A stretch of DNA of 48,157 nucleotides from Aminicenans sp964648465 (GCA_964648465.1 CAZYMU010000024.1:1-48157), one strand, 5' to 3'; positions 8,018 through 16,539 are shown, numbered from the stretch's first letter. Numbers and translations: made by a program. The notes: generated by a model from the letters alone, not told the origin.

Positions 8018-9974
8018 TTTTATCATCCTCCTTTTCTTTTTTTGTTTCATTATCTATGCCCTTCCTTGGTAAATAATAGCTAGACAGACTCTGCCCAAGG
8101 CATAGATAATACGGTATTTCCTTTCTGCTTATTTCCCATTCTTTTATATCTGCACCAAGCGCTCCAATTGCCTCAGCCACACCCCTCATCTCTTCAGACC
8201 ATGCAGTTTTTGGCGTGCTGTAGTCGTCCAGCTTGCTCTTTGTCTTCACAAATATGTCCATCAGATCCTGGAGACTTACTTGTAGTCTCTTTAGCCATCT
8301 CAAGGCGTTGGCTGAGACCTGTCTTGCCAGCTGAATACTTACCAACTTGCCAAAGAGCAACCCCACCAAGAACGCATACTGCTTCTCCCCTGTCTCCAAA
8401 CCCCTTGCTTCTTCGTTTAAGAAGTCATTCAAGGGATTTAATCCTTCGTGCTTTTCAAGATATTTGCTTACAAAATTTTTTCCTGTTTTCATTTCTATCA
8501 CTCCTAATTTGTCTAAGAATAAAAATAAATGCACCATGTTAGCAATATTATTTCTAATTGAATAAATAGGTTTGTTTTTATCATCGTCCGATAAAGCACC
8601 TAAAAAATCATAGGATAGTTTCGCTGAAAATTCAGCCAATAATGCCTTTAAAGAGTATTCCCTTTTAAGAAAGATTGCACTCAAAAGATCAAGGCTGTTA
8701 ACAGATGATGCCTTAAAAGGCCTTCTTTTACCTGCTGGCGGTTTCCGGTATCTTGGCATTCCAAGTACATCTCTTACTATTCTGAGGTTACCATTAAGGG
8801 GAGAATACTTTGATTTCCAGGGATGTTTGAATGGATAATTTTCATGCATCTTGTTTATTTTTTCAATCACCTTTGAAATTTCAGAAAGTCGTGATGGAAT
8901 AACGCCAGGGATGACTTTTCTAATGTTATTTACGCTCTGCCCACCTACATCGCCAATTATGAAAGTAATAGTAGCAATGCCTTTATTCTCGGCTAAATCT
9001 TTCAAAATTCCTTTTTCTTTTCTTTCTGCACCACTTATATCATCTCTTGATCTCCCATACTCTGAGGTAATAATCTTCAGCGCTTCGCTTTTGTCTTCAC
9101 TTTCCACCAAATGAGGTATAATTAGAGCCCGATATCCTGAGATATTTTGAAGAAGATTTGGGAATACATGGAACTTTGCGACATAAAACGCCTCTGCACA
9201 GGGCGCACAAATTGGAAAGGCTTTTCCTGCATTTTCACTGGCAATACCAGGGAAAAATCCAAGTTTATCCACGTTGGCTATATTTATTCCTACACCTGAG
9301 AGTACATTGGGAAAGAGTTCTGTTTCTGTGTGACACAGACTACATTTTACACCTGATGAATTGATGGATTTGACTTTATCCGTCTGGTAGGTTCTTGGCT
9401 TCTCCTTTAGGGCGAAATCAAGAAGCTCCTTAATCTCTGCGTTATATTTGCCATTGATCTTAACAGAGAAAACATTTATATTTTTATTCTTCTTTGCCCA
9501 TTCCACGGTTTTAAAGAATGGCTTTTTCTCTAATTTTCCTTCTTTATCCAATTCGCCAACCTCTACCTCTTTAGAAGTGTATATCTTAACTACATTTTGT
9601 ACCCAATCTGCGATATTTTCTTTATTTTTTGATTCTTTGATAAATTCCTCAACGGTTTTTTTAAGCTTACTTTGGCTTTCTTTCCAAGTAGGTGTTATAT
9701 AAGTTCCCTGAGATGCCGTTTTTAGGAATAAGTATTTCCAATTATCACCGGAGACTTTCTCTTCTTGAAACCTTACTTTCCCATTATCAATCGCGAATAT
9801 TCCTATTCGATCTGCATTAATAAATTCAAACTGAAGTCGAGGATAATCACCATTCTCAATAGCTTTCTCCCGTTGTTCCAGAAATGATTCTACAGATTCT
9901 AAAGCATTAAAATCAAATTCTTTCAACTCTTCGATCATTTTCAAAATGCCGAGATTTCTTATTGCCTCGATCAT
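8010..9974 (-). CDS. cas8b: CRISPR Cascade large subunit Cas8b (TM1802-like)
   Basis: This is the large subunit that recognises the PAM in type I-B Cascade. The roughly 654-residue protein carries a zinc-ribbon-like pair of motifs, CSLC and, about 40 residues on, CAPC (roughly residues 215-260), as in the TM1802/Cas8b group. A long helical C-terminal half could replace a small subunit. I chose the ATG at 9974 over the GTG at 9986 because GGTGG lies 5 bp upstream of it. It is the first gene of the cas operon, and the ~150 bp before it are AT-rich and probably hold the operon promoter (weak TTGACT-like -35 near 10047-10052). Family assignment is by motif and context; this subunit is generally poorly conserved. 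Confidence 0.88.
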   Translation of the reverse strand: MIEAIRNLGILKMIEELKEFDFNALESVESFLEQREKAIENGDYPRLQFEFINADRIGIFAIDNGKVRFQEEKVSGDNWKYLFLKTASQGTYITPTWKESQSKLKKTVEEFIKESKNKENIADWVQNVVKIYTSKEVEVGELDKEGKLEKKPFFKTVEWAKKNKNINVFSVKINGKYNAEIKELLDFALKEKPRTYQTDKVKSINSSGVKCSLCHTETELFPNVLSGVGINIANVDKLGFFPGIASENAGKAFPICAPCAEAFYVAKFHVFPNLLQNISGYRALIIPHLVESEDKSEALKIITSEYGRSRDDISGAERKEKGILKDLAENKGIATITFIIGDVGGQSVNNIRKVIPGVIPSRLSEISKVIEKINKMHENYPFKHPWKSKYSPLNGNLRIVRDVLGMPRYRKPPAGKRRPFKASSVNSLDLLSAIFLKREYSLKALLAEFSAKLSYDFLGALSDDDKNKPIYSIRNNIANMVHLFLFLDKLGVIEMKTGKNFVSKYLEKHEGLNPLNDFLNEEARGLETGEKQYAFLVGLLFGKLVSIQLARQVSANALRWLKRLQVSLQDLMDIFVKTKSKLDDYSTPKTAWSEEMRGVAEAIGALGADIKEWEISRKEIPYYLCLGQSLSSYYLPRKGIDNETKKEKEDDKNE

Positions 9975-10139
9975 TAAAGCCACCAAATATGAAATTTCTA
10001 TATTAAATTGCTAAAATGCAATTTTTACTTTTTGATTGATTTCACGAGTCAATGTCATATTATGTAAATAAAATTTGGCTTAAAATTTCTCTTAATACAT
10101 TATTATCACTGACATTTCTATCTTAACATGCTTTTTTAT

Positions 10140-10370
10140 TTAGTCAAGGAATCGAATCGAATAATTGAGATTGATACAGGTGTAAACGGAAAAATCCAGG
10201 GTAAAATAAGCTTTTGAATCAATCACTGGGCGGTTCCATAAAGAACGTTCTCCCTGGATTTTTTGCAATATGCTTTGCTCAATGGTTGACCAGCTCAATC
10301 CTGTCTGCATCCCTTCGAGTATGAGAAACTCGAATAATTTCTGGTCATCATGCACCGGAACTATATAAAC
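10140..10370 (-). pseudogene. tag: Remnant of DNA-3-methyladenine glycosylase I (tag)
   Basis: On the minus strand this frame reads VPVHDDQKLFEFLILEG followed by MQTGLSWSTI, an unmistakable match to the early part of DNA-3-methyladenine glycosylase I. The normal N-terminus (with its zinc cysteines and YHDEEWG motif) is absent upstream. After about 30 residues the frame turns into unrelated sequence and stops at 10140. The gene is therefore truncated at both ends and cannot make an active glycosylase. It marks a recombination scar between the cas operon and the pgs operon. Confidence 0.7.
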
Positions 10371-10510
10371 GAATTTCTTTTTATGAAGCGATTTGGTTAT
10401 AATGATGTTCCTCGATAATGAGGTTTTTGTATGTTTAATATTCAGGGAGAGAGCTGATTAAAGAACTTGCTATTTCCGGTGCTGGCATTGTAGTTCTTAT
10501 TTTATATTTA

Positions 10511-11656
10511 TTGTATGAGCGCTTGCTTATTGCTAAAAGAATCCAGTGCATACCGCTGCGGATTTGTGTGACTGGCACAAGGGGAAAATCCAGTGTTGCG
10601 CGGCTTATAGCCGCTTCCCTGAGAGAATCCGGAATTGCTGTTGCTGCTAAAACAACCGGGTCAAAACCCGTCATGATTTTCCCAGACGGCAGTGAGAAAG
10701 AAATCCAGCGGCATGGAAGCCCAACCATTCTTGAAGAGAAAGAAGTTTTAAAAGCCGCTATTAATTCTAAGGCCCAGGCGCTTGTTCTGGAATTAATGAG
10801 CATCCGTCCTGAGTCACTCTATACCGAGTCGGTTCAAATTCTCAAACCCAATATTCTTGTGATAACAAACGTCCGCCTTGACCATTTAGTCCAGATGGGA
10901 ACATCGAGGGAGGAGATTGCCGCGAGTTTTTCATCTTCGATTTCTGATAATTGTACGATTTTTATCCCGAAGGAGGAATATTTCCCTGTTTTCCAGAGGA
11001 CAGCAGAGAGGTTAAATTCGAAAATCATTCGGGTTCAAGAAGATTCTTTTAAGGAATATTTTCAATCGGTAGAGAAACCGCTTTCTCTGGGATTTAAAGA
11101 GAATATCTGTCTTTCTCTTGCTGTTTCTGAATTTCTGGGGATAGATAAGGACAAAGCTTTTAGAGGGATGTCTAATGCCCTTCCGGATTTTGGAAGCCTA
11201 AAGATATGGACTGCTCAGGTAGGTTCGCCACCACGGAAATTGTATTTAGTAAGTTGTTTTGCCGCTAATGACCCGAAGTCAACTAAAGATGTCCTGTCAA
11301 AGCTTAGGGGGACTGGCCTTTTGACCGGTAGGGAAATAATCGGGCTCTTAAATCTCAGGTCTGATAGAGGAGATCGAACTCTTCAGTGGGTTAAGGCAGT
11401 AAAAGGAAGCGCTTTAAAAGGATTTCACAAACTTGCTGTTATAGGGAGGCATTCAATGGTTTTTAAGAAAAAAGTCGGTCATTTAAACGGGACAGAAGTT
11501 ATTGTATTTAGAAATCAAACAACTCGAAATATCATGGAGAGAATACTGAATCGTGAAGAAAGAGAAGCTGTTTTGATAGGGATGGGAAACATGGGAGGCA
11601 CCGGGGAAGTATTTGTGAATTATTGGAAATCTATAGGAAAAAAATATGACATATGA
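10511..11656 (+). CDS. pgsB: Poly-gamma-glutamate synthase PgsB/CapB (Mur-ligase-like)
   Basis: PgsB is the ATP-dependent amide ligase that polymerises glutamate at the membrane. The P-loop appears as VTGTRGKSSVARLI, followed by Mur-ligase features (LELMSIRPES, then VITNVRLDHLVQMGTSREEIA). The TTG at 10511 is the only canonical start, but the same frame is open back to 10439 and encodes a hydrophobic helix (ELAISGAGIVVLILYLLYERL) that matches the N-terminal membrane anchor of known PgsB proteins. The real start may be an ATT at 10457 with GGGAG 7 bp upstream. The gene overlaps pgsC by 11 bp and heads pgsB-pgsC-pgsW. Confidence 0.92.
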   Translation: MYERLLIAKRIQCIPLRICVTGTRGKSSVARLIAASLRESGIAVAAKTTGSKPVMIFPDGSEKEIQRHGSPTILEEKEVLKAAINSKAQALVLELMSIRPESLYTESVQILKPNILVITNVRLDHLVQMGTSREEIAASFSSSISDNCTIFIPKEEYFPVFQRTAERLNSKIIRVQEDSFKEYFQSVEKPLSLGFKENICLSLAVSEFLGIDKDKAFRGMSNALPDFGSLKIWTAQVGSPPRKLYLVSCFAANDPKSTKDVLSKLRGTGLLTGREIIGLLNLRSDRGDRTLQWVKAVKGSALKGFHKLAVIGRHSMVFKKKVGHLNGTEVIVFRNQTTRNIMERILNREEREAVLIGMGNMGGTGEVFVNYWKSIGKKYDI

Positions 11657-12086
11657 GACTTTTTTTATCGGCCTGCTAATCGCTGTCCTCTATGTAGAAA
11701 TCACAGGCTTTTACCCGGGAGGTATCATTGTTCCTGCTTATGTGGCGCTTTATCTGGATCAACCGTTAAGAGTGCTGGCGACTATTGTAATTGCTTTTTT
11801 AAGTCTCTATGTCTACAGAGCCCTCTCTAGATTTATTATACTTTTTGGAAAGAGAAGATTCGTGATGTTTGTATTTATAGGAGCATTTTTAGCTCAACTG
11901 TGGTTTTTACTTTTTCCAAGGCTTTTCACGGCTTCTTTAGAATTGAGGGCTGTTGGATGGATTATTCCGGGGCTTCTTGCCAACAACCTTGAAAAGCAGA
12001 AGACTATTCCTACTCTTGCTTCTTTGATTACTGTTTCAATAATAACATATTTTTTAGTTAGGGTTCTTGTATACTTCGGCTTATGA
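11646..12086 (+). CDS. pgsC: Poly-gamma-glutamate biosynthesis membrane protein PgsC/CapC
   Basis: This 146-residue, highly hydrophobic protein has the PgsC signature near its N-terminus (LYVEITGFYPGGIIVPAYVALYLDQP) and about four or five predicted membrane helices. PgsC partners PgsB in the synthase complex and is required for polymer formation in known systems. It overlaps pgsB by 11 bp and pgsW by 4 bp (ATGA), so the three genes are translated as one unit. Length is normal for the family. Confidence 0.93.
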   Translation: MTYETFFIGLLIAVLYVEITGFYPGGIIVPAYVALYLDQPLRVLATIVIAFLSLYVYRALSRFIILFGKRRFVMFVFIGAFLAQLWFLLFPRLFTASLELRAVGWIIPGLLANNLEKQKTIPTLASLITVSIITYFLVRVLVYFGL

Positions 12087-13207
12087 TTATGGTTGGTTTG
12101 CATTTTTATAAAGATATGAAATTTCCCAGAGAAAATGCCGGAAAAAGTTGTAAATTTATACTTGTTCTTTGCGTTTTGAGTATCGTGTTTTTTGTCCTGG
12201 CCAAAATTGTTCCTCCTGGAGATGAAGAAGCGTTTAGGAAAGATATGTTGGGGGCGTCGAAAAATATGGTCGAGGCAGCAGAGTGCATCAAAAAGTGCCG
12301 GGAGTCGAAATCTTATACTCTGGATGAAAACAAAGATAAAAACCGGACAGGACTTATAGGATTAGAGTATTCTTCGATAACGACTTCGATTGGAAGCCTG
12401 GAGTCAAAACGGACAACGACTAACCCAAACTTTGCAGGGCTTGTTGTTTTTATGCTCACAGAAGCCGGAGTAAAGAGGGGGGATGCAATTGCCGTTGGAG
12501 CTTCGGGTTCTTTCCCTGCCTTAATTGTTGCAGTGCTTTCTGCAGCAAAAGAAATGGATTTGAAGCCTCTTGTAATGTGTTCTCTGGGATCTTCTCAATG
12601 GGGGGCGAATGACCCGGATTTCCATTTGCTTTCTATGATGGAATGTCTGTGGAAGAACGGGATCTTTGACATAAAACCAATAGCTCTTTCTCTGGGAGGA
12701 GACCATGATACAGCAGATGACATGGATCCTTATGGCGGTTCTTTACTTGCGGAGGATATAAGAGAGAGCGGGATTTTATATCTTCATGAACCGGATTTGA
12801 TGAGTAATGTGAAAGAAAGAATGAACCTGTATGAAGCAGAAACGGGCGAGAAAAAAATCAAGGCTTTTGTAAATATCGGAGGGAGCTGGTCTAACATGGG
12901 GATTGATTCGTCTATATTAAATTTGAAGCCCGGATTTTTAAAAATAAAACACATTCCTCCTATTGAGAGAAGAGGGATTATTTACGAAATGGCCGTAATG
13001 GGGATACCCGTGATTCACCTGCTTTATATAAATGGCCTTACTAAGCAGTACGGACTTCCTTGGGATCCTGTTCCGCTTCCAAGCCCGGGAAAAGGAAATA
13101 TATATGAAATCAGCCGGGAGAGGCAACCATTGTTCATAATCATAGCAGCCCTATATTTGCTCATTGTAATAATTATGCTGTCCTTCAGGAAAGTGAGCTT
13201 AATTTGA
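12083..13207 (+). CDS. pgsW: Poly-gamma-glutamate system protein PgsW
   Basis: This 374-residue protein begins with a cytoplasmic stretch and a membrane helix (ILVLCVLSIVFFVLAKIV) and ends with another (PLFIIIAALYLLIVIIMLSF). Between them lies a large, probably extracytoplasmic domain with conserved-looking blocks (VGASGSFPALIVAVLSAAKEM, LGGDHDTADDMDPYGG, VNIGGSWSNMG). This matches the PgsW family that accompanies PgsB and PgsC in a subset of bacteria where PgsA/CapA is lacking. Its exact role is not known; replacing CapA in polymer export or anchoring is an inference. No pgsA or pgsE homologue is visible in the window. Confidence 0.88.
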   Translation: MIMVGLHFYKDMKFPRENAGKSCKFILVLCVLSIVFFVLAKIVPPGDEEAFRKDMLGASKNMVEAAECIKKCRESKSYTLDENKDKNRTGLIGLEYSSITTSIGSLESKRTTTNPNFAGLVVFMLTEAGVKRGDAIAVGASGSFPALIVAVLSAAKEMDLKPLVMCSLGSSQWGANDPDFHLLSMMECLWKNGIFDIKPIALSLGGDHDTADDMDPYGGSLLAEDIRESGILYLHEPDLMSNVKERMNLYEAETGEKKIKAFVNIGGSWSNMGIDSSILNLKPGFLKIKHIPPIERRGIIYEMAVMGIPVIHLLYINGLTKQYGLPWDPVPLPSPGKGNIYEISRERQPLFIIIAALYLLIVIIMLSFRKVSLI

Positions 13208-13273
13208 CTCGCTGTGGCAAATTCTGAGTGTTTTAGAATCAGCTGGCCTGATCCTCTGAAAACAGCCTGTATT

Positions 13274-14428
13274 CTACTCGTATAGAATTTTCTTTTGGTC
13301 TGCTTTTGACGGGTCATGCAAAAAGGAACCTGTCCCTTTTTTTATCACTTCTGCATAATGGGGAATGTTTTGAATTTTAACTCCTTTTTCCGGGTGATCT
13401 TCAGTCCAGAGTTCTGTTATTTGAAGTATTGTCGAACAGTGCCTGCCAACTCGTTTGTCAATTGGCCACCCGTTTTCGTCCATTTTTTCAAACAGGAGGC
13501 CGTGTTTGCCAGCCTTGACAATAAATTTATCCTTTCCTTCAAGGAGAAGTGCTCTATCAGTCCTGCCTCTTGTTGCGTCAAGGAAGGGCTCGGGGGCTTC
13601 TAAGAGAAGGGATATTGAATCAGTATGGTCTCCGATTTCCCTATGAGATAGGCCGCGCAGTGCCTCTGGTGAGTATTCCATGCCGATTTCGAAATCTTCT
13701 GTGCCTGATATCATCATAGAAGCCATTGCTGCAAGGTCCTGTCCTTTTGGGTGGGCGACAATAGTACTTATGACGGGATACTGAAGTTCGGCTTCATGAA
13801 GATCAATTGTAATATCTACTTTTTCTTTCCTGATTAGCTGAGTCATGGCATAACATGTCTTTTCTGTGAGCGTGCCGTTTGGCCTTCCGGGCCATGTTCT
13901 GTTCAGATTACGAATGTCAACGTATGCCAGTTCTTGACGGCTGGGGTAATGAATGTAAACTTCAGGGTCCGGCCACTGGTCAAGGGGGTTCGACCATCGG
14001 TCCCCCATCCGAAATTTCTGCCCTCCCCAGGATGTAGGGATTGTAAAATCAGACGGATATGCCCCACCCAGACGGGTCACTGTAGAAGCACTTTTATTGG
14101 CCGAAAGAATAACAAACAGCCTTCCCTGGATGACCCGTGCATTTTCAGCGAATATCCAGGCTGCCAGTCGGGCTGCTGGCTCTTCCGGATGGGTTCCTCC
14201 GATGATGAGAACAGTACCGCCTGGCTTTTCCCCTTCCAGGATATATACATTCGAATCATTGATAGTGCCTTTTATTCCGGCAAAATAGTCACTCAATTTT
14301 TTGATTTTGGTTACTTCGGTGCTTGTAACGACCGGCTCTTTTAGATGACGGCTTTTGTAAAAACTCGCTCCTGCAAAAATCATGAGAGTAAGTCCCAGCG
14401 ATATTATGATAATTTTTCTTATGTACAT
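13274..14428 (-). CDS. M14/aspartoacylase-type zinc hydrolase
   Basis: This 384-residue protein has an N-terminal signal anchor (IIIISLGLTLMIFAGASF) and a succinylglutamate desuccinylase/aspartoacylase-type catalytic domain. The zinc-binding motif GGTHPEEPAA (about residues 77-86) supplies His and Glu, and TIDLHEAELQYP supplies the third ligand. The domain faces the outside of the membrane. The convergent pgs operon suggests it trims or releases poly-gamma-glutamate or an N-acyl-glutamate product; that substrate is inferred, not shown. The best ribosome-binding site (AGAGGA) sits upstream of an in-frame ATG at 14446, whose fifth codon is followed by TGA abutting this ATG. Confidence 0.85.
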   Translation of the reverse strand: MYIRKIIIISLGLTLMIFAGASFYKSRHLKEPVVTSTEVTKIKKLSDYFAGIKGTINDSNVYILEGEKPGGTVLIIGGTHPEEPAARLAAWIFAENARVIQGRLFVILSANKSASTVTRLGGAYPSDFTIPTSWGGQKFRMGDRWSNPLDQWPDPEVYIHYPSRQELAYVDIRNLNRTWPGRPNGTLTEKTCYAMTQLIRKEKVDITIDLHEAELQYPVISTIVAHPKGQDLAAMASMMISGTEDFEIGMEYSPEALRGLSHREIGDHTDSISLLLEAPEPFLDATRGRTDRALLLEGKDKFIVKAGKHGLLFEKMDENGWPIDKRVGRHCSTILQITELWTEDHPEKGVKIQNIPHYAEVIKKGTGSFLHDPSKADQKKILYE

Positions 14429-14446
14429 TCACTTGACTGATGGCAT
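14429..14446 (-). other. Five-codon mini-frame (MPSVK) abutting the hydrolase start
   Basis: ATG CCA TCA GTC AAG TGA runs from 14446 to 14429 on the minus strand and is followed immediately by the ATG of the hydrolase in the same frame. AGAGGA lies 5 bp upstream of its ATG, a better ribosome-binding site than any for the hydrolase ATG itself. Either the hydrolase gene once started here and a TGG-type codon became TGA, or ribosomes reinitiate at the TGAATG junction. Confidence 0.45.
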
Positions 14447-14454
14447 TTTTTCCT

Positions 14455-14604
14455 CTATTTCAAACGGAACAATCTAAGGATAAAAGGCATGAGAATGAGT
14501 ATATAAAGAACTTCTTCCTGCCATTTTTTGCTCTTTATAAGGTTCCATATCATGAGAATACAAATATATCCTGTCAGAAGATAATATAGTATTGTGATTA
14601 TCAT
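14455..14604 (-). CDS. 49-residue membrane protein in the PGA-facing operon
   Basis: This is a short gene between the DctM-type permease and the hydrolase, starting with ATG at 14604 and GGGAGAA about 10 bp upstream. The peptide has two hydrophobic segments, ILYYLLTGYICILMIWNLI and VLYILILMPFILRLF, separated by the charged linker KSKKWQEE, and ends RLK. That two-helix hairpin pattern and the Shine-Dalgarno support a real gene. It may be a small partner of the permease or hydrolase. I recognise no family. A 21-codon frame in front of it (14670-14605 region) overlaps its start but has no ribosome-binding site. Confidence 0.6.
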   Translation of the reverse strand: MIITILYYLLTGYICILMIWNLIKSKKWQEEVLYILILMPFILRLFRLK

Positions 14605-14662
14605 TGGAAATGATTCTCCCATAAAAGTAAAGATCCAGAGATTTTTCCGCGTGTTTTTATCA

Positions 14663-15949
14663 TCATAAAAGGGTTAAAAAACTCAATTCTTTGCTAAAAA
14701 ATATTATTAAAATCCCTGCAGTTATGATAATGATGCCGGGTATTATGCAGTGTTTTAAAAGCTGTGAATATGGTTCTTTCATTGAAGTGATTTCCTTTGT
14801 TAGACGGCCTATGATTGCTGTTGGAGGAAGCGCGTCACCCAGGGGCCAGATTATGCTCATCCCTGCAAGCGCTATGATCGGGTTAAGTCCGATTGTATTA
14901 AAAAGCAGAACCAGTGGAACACCGAGAACCGGTGCAGCACCCCACATGAGAACAGCTTCGGAAACGGGCAGCACAAAAGAAAAGGAAAGAATCACTATGG
15001 TAACAGGAAGTGTTACTATTGTTATGGCAATCAATCCTCGAACACCAGTCAAGGTCATAATTTGAACGAGTATCCCGACACAGGTTAATGTTCCTATTAA
15101 AGGAAGAAGCTGGTGAACAGTTTCCCTGGAAATCTTCAAGATATTGAGTTTTACAGGCGAGAGGGAAAAACTCATTAGTGCAGATACAACAAACATCATG
15201 GGCAGCCCGATAACAGGAAGCGTATGAGGCCAGATTCTTCCTGCGGCTACCAAAAAAATAAAGGCAAAAAAAGGGGAAGATACACGGATCCAGTTCATTT
15301 TGGGAGAGGCTTCCGGGAGTTCTTTTAAAGCTTTTTCCAAATCGACAGGTTTTGCTTTCCAGCCAAGGATGAAGATTGTAATCAATGAGAGAAAAACACA
15401 GGGAATGAGAAGAGGAAGAAAAAATCCCACATAGGGCATATTGACTCCGGCAGCAGTGAGCATTGCCCAGAGGCTCACTGGAGGTGCGGCTGCGCTTAAA
15501 CCCGCCAGGATGAAGATTATCGCTGCTGTTTTGGGTTTGGAAATTCCCATATAATTCAGAACGGTAGCAATCATGCCCCCTGTTATCAAGACTGTTACAC
15601 TGCCTGCGCCGGTCAAGGCGCCAGGGATTAGAAGAAGAAATGTGATTAAAACGAATAGAATGACTTTCCGGCGGTGGAATCTGGAGAGTATTCTTCTAAC
15701 TACAAAGGCGACTCCACCTGATTCTTTGAGGAAGTTCATGAATATGGTCGCTGTAATGAAAATAAGAATTATATCCAGGTAGGTAAATGCTCCCTCTACG
15801 ATATGCCTTGCTGGAATACCAGCTCCTCCTACAAGACCTCCTGTGATTGCAGCAGTAAACAGGGAAATTTCTGTTGAGATTTTTAAGGATTTTACTGCGA
15901 TGTATGTCAGTATCATCACCGCGAGAACGATTTCTGGAGAAGCAGTCAT
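14663..15949 (-). CDS. DctM-like (TRAP large-subunit type) permease
   Basis: This 428-residue polytopic protein has about 11-12 hydrophobic segments and glycine/proline-rich loops typical of the ion-transporter superfamily (LIPGALTGAGSVTVLITGGM; SAAAPPVSLWAMLTAAGVNMP; GLNPIIALAGMSIIWPLGDALPP). It is closest in look to TRAP large permeases, yet no periplasmic binding protein or small TRAP subunit is adjacent. It starts 4 bp after the preceding stop, within the leftward operon whose last gene is the zinc hydrolase. Uptake of glutamate or of PGA breakdown products is a plausible but unproven substrate guess. Confidence 0.8.
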   Translation of the reverse strand: MTASPEIVLAVMILTYIAVKSLKISTEISLFTAAITGGLVGGAGIPARHIVEGAFTYLDIILIFITATIFMNFLKESGGVAFVVRRILSRFHRRKVILFVLITFLLLIPGALTGAGSVTVLITGGMIATVLNYMGISKPKTAAIIFILAGLSAAAPPVSLWAMLTAAGVNMPYVGFFLPLLIPCVFLSLITIFILGWKAKPVDLEKALKELPEASPKMNWIRVSSPFFAFIFLVAAGRIWPHTLPVIGLPMMFVVSALMSFSLSPVKLNILKISRETVHQLLPLIGTLTCVGILVQIMTLTGVRGLIAITIVTLPVTIVILSFSFVLPVSEAVLMWGAAPVLGVPLVLLFNTIGLNPIIALAGMSIIWPLGDALPPTAIIGRLTKEITSMKEPYSQLLKHCIIPGIIIITAGILIIFFSKELSFLTLL

Positions 15950-15953
15950 ATTA

Positions 15954-16526
15954 TCAGTATCTTTTTGTTATAGTTATAACCGAAACGCAGTGATAAGTTT
16001 TAAGAGTGGCTTTATATCTGCAGAGTGTCGAGTCTACGGTTAAGATGCCTGGTTGGTAATTGTCCCATCTGTAACGATGCATGTCATATTTCGAGCCTGT
16101 AATTGATGAAAGTTCCTGAACACCTGAAGATACTTTAGGCAGATTTAAATGCCTCAATACTTTATTTAAGAAAGAGACCTTCTCCATATGAAAATATTGT
16201 CCTGAGTCATCTCTAGTAAGTTTAAGTTCGGGCTTAGGATCATCAAATACATATCGTGTAAATTCCCTCTGAGAGATATCGCCTTTTTCAACATGATAAT
16301 TGTAAATCTGTGTTCTTTCCGGCAGAATTTTATTTTTTATTTCATATAATGTCAGCTTGCTGGATTCACTTTGTTGAAGATAAATCAAGGCGGATAGAAA
16401 AAAAAGGAAGACTAACAGAGCGCGGAATATATATTCATTTTGTCTCCTGAGAAGAATTACCAGCAGCCAGATTGAAGAAAGAAGAAGGAGTATGCTTACT
16501 ATGGCTGTAAGAGTAATTGAATACAT
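15954..16526 (-). CDS. Hypothetical protein with two N-terminal membrane helices
   Basis: The 190-residue protein starts with two hydrophobic helices (ITLTAIVSILLLLSSIWLLVILL and IFRALLVFLFFLSALIYL) followed by a soluble, probably extracytoplasmic part of about 140 residues with many aromatic and charged residues. I recognise no family. It lies between the DUF6305-like gene (13 bp upstream) and the permease (4 bp downstream), so it is a firm member of the operon and may be a membrane accessory of the transporter or hydrolase. Confidence 0.7.
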   Translation of the reverse strand: MYSITLTAIVSILLLLSSIWLLVILLRRQNEYIFRALLVFLFFLSALIYLQQSESSKLTLYEIKNKILPERTQIYNYHVEKGDISQREFTRYVFDDPKPELKLTRDDSGQYFHMEKVSFLNKVLRHLNLPKVSSGVQELSSITGSKYDMHRYRWDNYQPGILTVDSTLCRYKATLKTYHCVSVITITKRY

Positions 16527-16539
16527 ATAAATTGACCGT

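Noticed and set aside
8168..8542. Plus-strand 124-codon frame within cas8b
   Set aside because: It is antisense to an intact Cas8b and its composition (Ser/Leu/Pro/Arg runs) is typical of a shadow frame.
10022..10052. TTGACT with TAAAAA as the cas operon promoter
   Set aside because: The spacing is 19 bp and the -10 is poor; position is plausible but the match is too weak to annotate.
10435..10803. Minus-strand 122-codon frame opposite pgsB
   Set aside because: It lies antisense to a clear PgsB P-loop region, has no ribosome-binding site and no recognisable domain.
13320..13343. Hairpin plus T-run as a terminator for the pgs operon
   Set aside because: It lies more than 100 bp after the pgsW stop and inside the coding part of the convergent hydrolase gene, with a two-base loop; I keep it only as a REP-like palindrome.
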